Below are positions 1 to 7,900 of a stretch of 64,000 nt of DNA, in pieces. Where the stretch lies: positions 1,927,501-1,991,500 of the forward strand of contig NZ_CP077095.1 in NCBI RefSeq assembly GCF_014268885.2. Reading direction: 5' to 3'. Both the position numbers and the translations under genes were made by a program. The notes beneath the pieces were generated by a model. It searched no databases and had not been told where the DNA came from. It was given only the letters and a program-made list of their open reading frames with translations. Position 1 is the first letter of the stretch. Each line of letters starts with the position of its first letter. This DNA is from Pseudomonas xantholysinigenes (GTDB lineage Bacteria; Pseudomonadota; Gammaproteobacteria; Pseudomonadales; Pseudomonadaceae).

Positions 1-706
1 GCACGAAGCCGGCGCAGGTCAGGTAGAACAGCGCCACCAGGCCGCCCAGGTGCTGCAGCGAGCTCAGGCCGTACTTGCTGGTGGTGAAGGCGATGGCGCC
101 GAACACGCCGATCGGCGCCAGGCGCACGATCATGCCCATGATGCGGAAGATCACATGGCTCAATTCGTTGATCAGCCGCGAGATGCCCGAGGCCGATTCG
201 CCCACCAGGTTCAGGGCGCTGCCGAACAGCACCGAGAACAGCAGGACCTGGAGGATATTGTTGTCGGCAAAGGCGCCCACCACCGAAGTGGGGATCAGGT
301 CCATGAGGAAGGTGGTGGTGTTGTGGATGTGCGCGCCGCGTTCGGCCAGGGCACCGGCATCACTGCTGGAGAGCTGGTCGAGGTGGATATTGGCGCCGCT
401 GCCGATGCCGCTGGTGAAGGCGAACACCAGGCCGATCACCAGCGCCAGGGTGGTCAGTACTTCGAAGTAGATCACTGATTTGAGGCCGATGCGCCCGACC
501 TTCTTCAGGTCGCCGGCGCCGGAAATGCCGCTGACCACCACGCAGAACACGATCAGGCCGATGAGCATCTTGATCAGCTTGATGAAGCCGTCGCCCAGGG
601 GTTTGAGTTGCAGGGACAGGTCGGGGAAGCTCAGGCCGCAGACAACGCCGAGGGCGAGGCCGAGCACTACCTGGAGGAAGATCGAACGCGAACACCATTT
701 GAGCAT
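1..706 (-). CDS. DctA-family dicarboxylate/amino acid:cation symporter (3' part missing)
   Basis: The reading frame runs leftward from an ATG at 706 and leaves the window, so only about 235 N-terminal residues of the usual ~440 are visible. The start aligns with E. coli DctA (recalled). Recognisable family segments are KPLGDGFIKLIKM, ILQVLLFSVLFGSALN and RLAPIGVFGAIAFT, between hydrophobic helices typical of the glutamate/dicarboxylate symporter fold in the inner membrane. Expected substrates are C4-dicarboxylates or acidic amino acids, driven by Na+ or H+. The segment after IKM reads LIGLIVF where canonical DctA has IIAPVIF, so this may be a paralog with a different substrate. No good Shine-Dalgarno precedes the start. 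Confidence 0.85.
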   Translation of the reverse strand, partial: MLKWCSRSIFLQVVLGLALGVVCGLSFPDLSLQLKPLGDGFIKLIKMLIGLIVFCVVVSGISGAGDLKKVGRIGLKSVIYFEVLTTLALVIGLVFAFTSGIGSGANIHLDQLSSSDAGALAERGAHIHNTTTFLMDLIPTSVVGAFADNNILQVLLFSVLFGSALNLVGESASGISRLINELSHVIFRIMGMIVRLAPIGVFGAIAFTTSKYGLSSLQHLGGLVALFYLTCAGFV

Positions 707-850
707 GGGAGGAGTCTCTGGTCGGTGTCCTTGCCCCCCAAGCCACACGGAGCGAAAGAGTGCAGGACTTAATTATTGTGGTCTTACCGGTTTGTTCACT
801 GCGAGGGCCATGAAACGCCGAAATTTTCGACATTGCAAGGGTTTTTGGCC

Positions 851-867
851 TGACCGGTCTGACCAGT
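851..867. promoter_or_regulatory. FadR/PdhR-type near-palindrome upstream of the DctA-like gene
   Basis: The sequence TGACCGGTCTGACCAGT holds ACTGGTC-A-GACCGGT on the reverse strand, an inverted repeat with one mismatch. It lies about 145 bp upstream of the symporter start. The TGGTC-N-GACCA pattern is typical of operators for FadR-subfamily GntR regulators. Which regulator binds is unknown, and no GntR gene is adjacent. Confidence 0.35.
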
Positions 868-893
868 TATGGTGCGTCGACTCGGCGCTTGCT

Positions 894-1039
894 CTAGGGT
901 CTGTACGAAATGTGTCTGCGCGAAGGCCAGACAAGGCGAAACAGGGGGAGGAAGCGGAGTGTACTGGAGTACATGAGCATTCCGAGCCCTGTTTCAACGC
1001 AGTATGGGCGAGTGCAGATACATTTCGTACAGAGCCTAG
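894..1039. mobile_element. MITE-like element with IS5-type ends (138 bp plus CTAG duplications)
   Basis: CTAG at 894-897 and CTAG at 1036-1039 flank a 138-bp non-coding segment. Its ends are inverted copies of G(G/C)TCTGTACGAAATGT; the repeat continues for about 22 bp with two mismatches. A nested inverted repeat (GAAACAGGG / CCCTGTTTC) makes the whole element able to fold into one long hairpin. A 4-bp CTAG target duplication fits the YTAR preference of IS5-group transposons (family knowledge). No transposase is encoded, so it would have to be mobilised in trans. Confidence 0.65.
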
Positions 1040-1058
1040 GGTGGTGCGCGGCGGGAAT

Positions 1059-1373
1059 TCAGGGCTTGGCCAGGGCCTGATCGACGGCGGCGATCAGCTT
1101 GCCCAGGTCTTTGGGCGGGGCGTTATGAATGACACCGAAGAGGTAGGCACGCTGCTCTTGCTCGTCGTCGGGCTCGACGAAGAAGGCTTTCGGTTTGACC
1201 CCCAGCGCCTCGGCGAAGCTCAGCAAGGCCTCGATGCTGGGGGTGTAGGTGCCGGTTTCGAAGCGGCTTATGGTCTTGGGGTCGAAGCCGGTGCGCTCGC
1301 CCAGTTGTGCCTGAGTGAAGCCCGCCAGTTTGCGGTAGCGGCGCAGGGCAGGGCCTAGACCTGTTCTCGTCAT
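1059..1373 (-). CDS. XRE-family helix-turn-helix regulator, small
   Basis: This 104-residue protein carries an N-terminal Cro/C1-type helix-turn-helix over residues ~8-62, with the motif AQLGERTGFDPKTISRFETG. A short C-terminal tail includes an acidic DDEQEQ stretch. It is probably a cytoplasmic DNA-binding repressor. It is transcribed away from the aer-type gene at 1650, and a perfect GCGCTATAGCGC palindrome sits 42 bp upstream of its start, which suggests autoregulation and possibly control of the divergent taxis genes. No toxin partner was found beside it, so a toxin-antitoxin role is not supported. Its target genes are unknown. Confidence 0.85.
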   Translation of the reverse strand: MTRTGLGPALRRYRKLAGFTQAQLGERTGFDPKTISRFETGTYTPSIEALLSFAEALGVKPKAFFVEPDDEQEQRAYLFGVIHNAPPKDLGKLIAAVDQALAKP

Positions 1374-1414
1374 CGCTCAATTCCCATTTAGAATCAAGCA
1401 CTTAACGATATATG

Positions 1415-1426
1415 GCGCTATAGCGC
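1415..1426. promoter_or_regulatory. 12-bp perfect palindrome, candidate XRE operator
   Basis: GCGCTATAGCGC lies in the divergent region between the XRE regulator (start 1373, minus strand) and the chemoreceptor (start 1650, plus strand). Placement just upstream of a small HTH gene is typical of autoregulatory operators. Binding is inferred. Confidence 0.4.
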
Positions 1427-1649
1427 AACGCCATGATTCATCACCTTTGTTTGCAAAATGTGATGGAGTTCGTAGAATTGGTCGCTTTGATTGATCAGTC
1501 ATTCAAGTAATTGTCCAGGGCGATCCGGCCAACTATCGGCCCGTGAGCAAGCATTGCCGGACATTGGAACTGATCCACGATGAACGGTTCCGGCGCCCCT
1601 GGCTTTCTGTCAGGCAGCTCGTCGGGCTGTGTATGAATGGAGTCTCAGC

Positions 1650-3215
1650 GTGCGTCAGAACCTACCGGTCAACCCGGTCGAGCAACGTTTTCCCGAGCAC
1701 CAGCGGCTCATTTCGGCGACCGACACGGCCAGCCTGATCACCTACTGCAATGCCGAGTTCGCCGCCATCAGCGGCTATACCGAGGACGAGCTGATCGGCA
1801 GCCCGCACAACCTGGTGCGTCACCCGGACATGCCCGAGGCCGTGTTCGAACTGATGTGGCAATACCTCAAGGCTGGCCGCAGCTGGATGGGCATCGTCAA
1901 GAACCGCTGCAAGAACGGTAATTTCTATTGGGTCAACGCCTACGTCACGCCAATGCTCGAGGAGGGCCGGGTGGTCGGCTACGAGTCGGTGCGGGTGTGC
2001 CCGACCCGCGAGCAGATTGCCCGGGCCGAGGTGTTGTATGCCCGTTTGCGTGAAGGCAAGGCGGCGCTGTCGCCGCTGCGGCGCATGGCCTTGCTTGGGC
2101 GTGCCCTGGCCGTGCCCCTGGTCGGTGGCGCGTTGGCCATCGGCGCCAATCAGCTGTGGCCCGGCCTGCCGGCCCAGGGCCTGACCCTGGCGCTGTTCGC
2201 AGGCGTCGGCCTATGGGCGCAGAGCCGCATGGGTCGGCACCTGCGGCGGATCGTCGAGGGCGCCGACAATACCTTCAGCGACCCGCTGGCGGCGCTGACC
2301 TACAGCGACCTGGCCGGGGCCGCCGGGCAACTGCAGTTGATCCTGACCAGTGAAGAGGCGCGTTTGAAGACCGCGCTCACCCGCCTGAGCGATTTGGCCG
2401 GGCAAATGGCCGTGGCCGCCCAGGATGCCGGGCGCTTGTCGCGTGGTACCGAATCGGCGTTGCTGGAGCAGCGCGCCGAAACCGACCTGACCGCCACGGC
2501 GATGACCGAGATGGCCGCCTCCATCGGCGAAGTCGCCGGGCATGTGCAACTGACCGCCGAACAGGCCCACACTGCGCACCTGCTGGCCCAGCAGGGCAGC
2601 CAGGTGGCCGATGCCACGGGCGCGGCGATCCATGGCCTGGCCGCCACGGTCGGGCAGATCAACCAGGCGGTCAACGACCTGGCCGGTCAGACCGGTGCCA
2701 TCGCCGAGGCGGCGGGCATGATCCGCGCCATTGCCGAGCAGACCAACCTGCTGGCGCTCAACGCCGCCATCGAAGCGGCGCGGGCCGGCGAGCAGGGCCG
2801 TGGCTTCGCGGTGGTCGCCGACGAGGTGCGCGCCCTGGCTGACAAGACCCGGCAGTCAACCTTGCATATCCAGAGCATCATCGACAGCCTGCGCGGCGGC
2901 GCCGAGCAGGCGGTGAGCATCGCCAGCCAAGGCATTGCCGGTGCCGAGCAGGGCGTGACCCAGGTGGCCCTGGCGCAAGAAGCCTTGCAGGGCATCCGCC
3001 ATGCCGTGTCGCAAATCAGCGACATGAGCCAGCAGATGGCCGCCGCCGCCCAGGAACAGTCGGCCGTGGCCGAGGATGTCTCGCGGCAGATCAACGGTGT
3101 GGCCGGCACTGTCCAGCAGAGTGCCCGCAGCGCCAATGCCGCGGCCTCACGCGGCAGTGAACTCGAGCAGGTCTGCGTCGGCCTGCGCGCGCTGGTGGCG
3201 CGCTTCAACCGCTAG
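1650..3215 (+). CDS. aer: Aer-type PAS chemoreceptor (energy taxis)
   Basis: The product is a 521-residue methyl-accepting chemotaxis protein without a periplasmic sensor. Residues ~10-125 form a PAS domain ([13 protein letters not shown], then [13 protein letters not shown]) of the kind that binds FAD in Aer. Two hydrophobic segments at ~150-190 anchor it in the membrane. The rest is coiled-coil signalling domain, with the conserved tip [19 protein letters not shown] near residue 360. I chose the GTG at 1650 because GGAG lies 7 nt upstream; an earlier GTG at 1629 has no ribosome-binding site. It probably senses redox or energy state and signals to CheA through CheW. A GGDEF/EAL gene follows 12 nt downstream. 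A comparable aer/c-di-GMP gene pair is known in P. putida (aer-2 and PP2258, recalled). Confidence 0.9.
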   Translation: MRQNLPVNPVEQRFPEHQRLISATDTASLITYCNAEFAAISGYTEDELIGSPHNLVRHPDMPEAVFELMWQYLKAGRSWMGIVKNRCKNGNFYWVNAYVTPMLEEGRVVGYESVRVCPTREQIARAEVLYARLREGKAALSPLRRMALLGRALAVPLVGGALAIGANQLWPGLPAQGLTLALFAGVGLWAQSRMGRHLRRIVEGADNTFSDPLAALTYSDLAGAAGQLQLILTSEEARLKTALTRLSDLAGQMAVAAQDAGRLSRGTESALLEQRAETDLTATAMTEMAASIGEVAGHVQLTAEQAHTAHLLAQQGSQVADATGAAIHGLAATVGQINQAVNDLAGQTGAIAEAAGMIRAIAEQTNLLALNAAIEAARAGEQGRGFAVVADEVRALADKTRQSTLHIQSIIDSLRGGAEQAVSIASQGIAGAEQGVTQVALAQEALQGIRHAVSQISDMSQQMAAAAQEQSAVAEDVSRQINGVAGTVQQSARSANAAASRGSELEQVCVGLRALVARFNR

Positions 3216-3227
3216 GTTGCCAAGCTT

Positions 3228-4949
3228 ATGGATGACAACTATCGCGCGGCCGTGGACGCGGCCGCGATCTTTTCCGAGACCGATCTGCGCGGGTGCATCA
3301 CCTACGTCAACCAGCAGTTCTGCAGCATCTCCGGCTACAGCCGCGAGGAACTGCTGGGGGCCAACCACCGCATCCTCAACTCCGGCTTGCACGAACCCAC
3401 GTTCTTCCTCGACATGTGGCGCGCCCTGGCGGCGGGACGGGTGTGGAAGGGCGAGATCTGCAACCGTGCCAAGGATGGTTCGCTGTACTGGGTGGACAGC
3501 ACCATGGTGCCGCTGATCGACCCACACACCAACAAGGTGCGCAAGTACGTGTCGATCCGTTTCGATGTGACCGAGAAGCGCCAGTTGCTGCACACCCTGC
3601 AATGGCGTGTGGGCCACGATGTGCTGACGGGCTTGCCCAACCGCGCCTACCTGTCGGACCTGCTCAACCAGGCCCTGGCTTTTTCCCGGCGCGAAGCCAT
3701 TCCCCTGGCGGTGTGCATGCTCGACCTGGATGGCTTCAAGGCGGTCAACGACGGCTATGGCCACGCCACCGGCGATCTGCTGCTGGTGGAGGTGGCTCGG
3801 CGCCTGCAAAGCATCTTGCGCGGTGGCGACGCGGTGGCGCGCTTGTCGGGCGACGAGTTCGTGCTGATCCTGCGCCACATCGAAGGTCCGCAGCAGCTGG
3901 ATGCCGCGCTGCAACGCATCCTGCGCGCGCTGGCCGCGCCCTACATGGTGCGCGAGCAACCGTTGCGCCTGAGCGCGAGCATCGGCGTGACGCTGTTTCC
4001 GCAGGACGACGAAGACGCCGACGCCCTGGTGCGTCATGCCGACCAGGCCATGTACGTGGCCAAGCAGCAAGGGCGCAACCGCTACCATGTGTTCGATGTG
4101 TCCCAGGAGCTGGAACTCAAGGCGACTCACCAGACCGTGACCAGGGTACGCCGGGCCTTGCGCCAGGGCGAACTGTGCCTGCATTACCAGCCCAAGGTGA
4201 ACATGCGTAGCGGGCAGGTGATTGGTTTCGAGGCCTTGTTGCGCTGGATGCACCCGTCCAAGGGCCCGGTGCCGCCGGGAGAGTTCCTGCCATTGGTGGA
4301 ACAGACCGACCTGATCGTCGAACTGGGCGAGTGGGTCATCGATCAGGCGTTGACGCAGTTGCAGCAGTGGCACCAGGCCGGGCGAGACTGGTCGCTGAGC
4401 GTCAACATTGCCGCGCGGCAATTGCAGCGCGGTGACTTCGCCGAACGCCTGGCCGGCCTGCTCGGCCGCTACCCCGACGTGGATCCGGCGCGCCTGGACC
4501 TGGAAATCGTCGAGTCGGTGGCCATCGACAACCTGCCCCGGGTCGGGCGCTGCCTGGATGCCTGTCGGGCATTGGGCGTGCGCTTTTCACTGGACGACTT
4601 CGGTACTGGCTACTCTTCGCTGAGCTACCTCAAGCGCTTGCCGGCGCAGACCATCAAGATCGACAAGTCGTTCGTGCGCGACATTCTTCACGACCATGAT
4701 GACCTGGCCCTGGCGGGCGCGGTGATCGGCCTGGCCCGGGCATTTGGCCGCGAGGTGGTGGCCGAGGGGGTGGAGAGTGTCGAGCATGGGCGAGTGTTGA
4801 TGGGGCTGGGCTGCGAGTTGGCGCAGGGCTATGGGATCGCCCGGCCAATGCCGGTGGAGGCGGTGGCAGGCTGGGTGGCGGCGTACCGCCAGCCTCGGGC
4901 GTGGCGCCAGGGTCTCATCGCGCGGCCACCCTTGGGCGCCTGGCGCTGA
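3228..4949 (+). CDS. PAS-GGDEF-EAL cyclic-di-GMP turnover protein
   Basis: This 573-residue protein has a PAS domain (residues ~10-120, TYVNQQFCSISGYSREEL), a diguanylate cyclase domain with the variant active site SGDEF at ~207, and a C-terminal EAL phosphodiesterase domain beginning at EALLR (~335). The RGGD five residues before SGDEF fits an inhibitory I-site. The EAL domain keeps its expected catalytic residues (SVNIAARQL, LEIVES, DDFGTGYSS, KIDKSF, AEGVES), so phosphodiesterase activity is likely and bifunctionality possible. No membrane segment is visible. It sits 12 nt after aer, so the two are probably co-transcribed and may couple energy sensing to the motility/biofilm switch. Confidence 0.93.
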   Translation: MDDNYRAAVDAAAIFSETDLRGCITYVNQQFCSISGYSREELLGANHRILNSGLHEPTFFLDMWRALAAGRVWKGEICNRAKDGSLYWVDSTMVPLIDPHTNKVRKYVSIRFDVTEKRQLLHTLQWRVGHDVLTGLPNRAYLSDLLNQALAFSRREAIPLAVCMLDLDGFKAVNDGYGHATGDLLLVEVARRLQSILRGGDAVARLSGDEFVLILRHIEGPQQLDAALQRILRALAAPYMVREQPLRLSASIGVTLFPQDDEDADALVRHADQAMYVAKQQGRNRYHVFDVSQELELKATHQTVTRVRRALRQGELCLHYQPKVNMRSGQVIGFEALLRWMHPSKGPVPPGEFLPLVEQTDLIVELGEWVIDQALTQLQQWHQAGRDWSLSVNIAARQLQRGDFAERLAGLLGRYPDVDPARLDLEIVESVAIDNLPRVGRCLDACRALGVRFSLDDFGTGYSSLSYLKRLPAQTIKIDKSFVRDILHDHDDLALAGAVIGLARAFGREVVAEGVESVEHGRVLMGLGCELAQGYGIARPMPVEAVAGWVAAYRQPRAWRQGLIARPPLGAWR

Positions 4950-4964
4950 GGCCCTGGTCTCAGG

Positions 4965-7900
4965 TCACTGCGGATGGTTGTGCAACAGGGTGGTGGTCAG
5001 CTGGCGCAGCAAATCAAGGCGGCCGGTGTTACGACACTCCAGGAGCAATGTCGCGGCACGGCGATACAGCGCACTTTCGTTCGCATAGCGGTTCGACACC
5101 AGGTCGACGCGTTGCGGCACGCCCGCGATGCGCCAGGTCGGGCCCGCCACTTCGCGCTCCAGTGCGTCGATGAAGGTCGCTGGCACGTTCGGGCCGTCGT
5201 AGGCGCCGCTGGCCGTGCTGGCCTCGCTGAGTGAGTCGAAGTACTCCGAGGCCCCCGCCCAGTCTTGCTCGAACTGTTCGAACGCTTGCGGTTGCAGGCG
5301 TTGCAGCCAGGTGCGCCAGAACGACTGGTCGATCGCCCAGGTGATCAGGCGTGGGTCATCACTGGTGGCTCGCACTCGGCTGGCCAAGCGCTGCAAGGTC
5401 GCTTCACTCAGGCGCGCCAGGTAGTCGAAGGCGATCGCCTGGGGCTGTGGCGGCAGCGCGAGCGAAGCACGCAGTTGCATGCGGGCGTGCAGGGCCATTT
5501 CCACTTCGTCGAGCAGGTAGGTGGCATCGCTCAGGTCGCTGTCGCTGATATCGTCGTCTTCCGCCAGTTCCGGCACGGGCGCTTCGGAGGGTTCATCACT
5601 CAGAGCCGCGCGGCGTGCCACCCGGGCGTTGTACAGGTCGCCTACCTGGGCGTCGAGCAGGCGCTGGCGCAGCATGCCCCGGGCACTGTCGACGGCCACC
5701 CGTTCATCGCTGCTGCCCGGTGCGGCGTGGCTGGCGGCGTGCCAGGCGCCGACCTCGGTCTCGACCTGCTGGAACAACAGGCTGGCTTGGTCGACGCAGC
5801 CTTGGCCGGCATCGTTGAGCAAATCGTTGATCTGCTCCTGCAATTGCGCCTGGCCCCAGCTATCGCTGGGTGCCTGCGCGTCGACGAGCGTCTGCAACAC
5901 TTGTTGCATGCGCTGGCGCAGGCCTGCTGAGTTGCGCTGGAAGTCGACCGTGTCGGGCAGCCGCTGGAACAGCGCATACAGGGGAGACCATTGTGGGGCC
6001 GGTGCGGTGTCGGCGATGAAGTCCAGCAGCGGGTCCGGCCAGCCCTCGGACCATTGTGGCGGCGTGCCGAGGCTCGCGGGCGTTTCCAGGCCCGCGCTGT
6101 TGAGACGCTCCAGCGCGGTTTCGCTGAACGGATTGCCCTGGAAGGAAAAGAACTGTTCGGCGTCACCGGCGAGAACCGCGCGGGCAAAGCTGCTGTTGGC
6201 GAGGTCGGGCGCATCGGTCAGGCCGTTGCGGCTCAGGTCCAGTTCGCGCAGGGCCAGGGGCTCCTGCTCAAGCAGCGCTTGCAGGCCGGCGGGCCATTCG
6301 ACGATGCCCGTGTTTTCCAGGTCGAGTTCTTCCAGGACGGTCCAGTCGGTCACGTCGGGTGTCAGCTCCAGGGGATTTTCGCTCAGGGACAGGCGGTTCA
6401 AACGGTTCAAACCGGCGAGCGCGGTGCGCGTGGCTGCGTCGAGTTCGATCTGGTTCTGCCCCAGCCTCAGTTCGCGCAGGCTCGGCCAGCGTTGCAGCGC
6501 CAGGAAGTGTTCGGCGCTGAACAGCAATTCGTTGAACTGCGCCTGGAACGTGGCAAGGGCAGGTAGCTGGGCAAGACATTCGAGGGTGCGTACAGACAAG
6601 GTGTCGAGCGCGCCGCCAAGGTTCAGGTGGATGAGCGACGTTAGTCGCGCCAGGATCGTATGGTCCGAGTCGTTGTCCAGATTGAGTCGGTTTTCCGAGA
6701 GATCGAGCACTTCTAGCTGGGGCAGCTCACCTATGGCGGGCGGCAAGCGAGTCAGCGCGTTCTCCGAAAGATCCAGGTAGCGCACCTGGGGAAAGGCGCG
6801 CAGAAAACTGTTCAAATGGGTGGAATCGGTGTTCGGCAGGCCATTCACGGTCAGCTGTCGAACGTGAGACATCTGTATCGGCAGGCTGGGCAGCTCGTCC
6901 ACATGCAGCCCGTTTATGTGCAGTACCACGTAATCGAATGCAGGCGCCACATCGGGTGGACTCTCCCGACGCCAGGCAGTGCGAATACGTTCTGCCATGA
7001 CGCCGCGATGGACACGGCGCTGGCCCAGAGCATCGGGCGCGGCACCATCGGTATCGGCCACCCAGCGGCGCAGGCTGTCATCCAATTGTTGGTAGTCGCG
7101 GCGCAAGGCTTCAAGGAGCCGGGTGAAAGCGCCGGGAAACGGGCCCGCCTGGCGCCGCAGGCTGCTGCGCAGGTGGACCCGGTTATCGTGCGCCGTGGAT
7201 GGGTAGAGCTGATCGAACAGTTCATCCTCGCTCAGCCATCCCGCCTGGCCACGACCGCTGAGCGCATAGCCCAGGCGCCGGCTGCCGGGCAGGCGCGTCG
7301 GCAGGCGGTACAGCGGGCGCACCGGTGCCATGCCAAGGTCCAGGGCTGCTTGCCGGCGGTCTTGCGCGGCGAGGTCGAACAAGGTGTCGCGCAGGCGGCT
7401 GGAGTCATGGATCTGCAGCCCCAGGGCTTGGCGTTCGCTGTCAGGCAGGGCCTGCAGGATGGCCTGGAACAGGTCGCCGCGGTTGGCGAGTGATACGCCT
7501 TGCGCGTCACGAGGTTCATAGCCGTTGGCGAAGCGCCGGATCGACTTGAGGGGTTTGTCCGGGCTGCCGACAGCCTGCTGCAACTGGCCGTTTTCCCATA
7601 GTTCCAGACGGACCTCGCCGGACCAGCCCGGCAAGCGTGGCAAGGCATGCCACGCCAGGGTGTCGCGGTCGAGGACGGCACCATTCTCCAGGTGGAAGCG
7701 CGCCAGTGCTTTGTTGAGGCGAATGTCGCGCAGGTACAGGCGCGCGCGTTCGGCCAGGGCCAGGGGTACTCGTGCGCTGTTATTCAGTTGGGTGAGTTCT
7801 GCGGGGCGGGCCTGGGCCAGGAGTTCGTTGCAGGCCCTGCGGCTGAGCGCGGGGAAGTCGCGGTTCAGAACCTGACTGCCCGGCAACGGCTGTGGTCGAG

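Noticed and set aside
707-850. RpoN (-24/-12) promoter for the DctA-like gene
   Set aside because: A GGC..TTGC arrangement exists on the minus strand, but the GG to GC distance is 12 nt rather than 10.
360-1358. Long open frames on both strands across the DctA-like gene and the MITE (for example 480-1358 plus, 773-997 minus)
   Set aside because: They cover a clear membrane-transporter frame, a non-coding hairpin element and the XRE gene in the wrong frame, and give low-complexity Arg/Pro/Gly-rich products.
1059-1373. XRE protein as the antitoxin of a toxin-antitoxin pair
   Set aside because: No small partner gene lies on either side.
1502-1530. FliA-like promoter (TCAAG..GCGAT) upstream of aer
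   Set aside because: The half-sites are present but the spacing is about 3 nt too short and the -10 differs from GCCGATAA.
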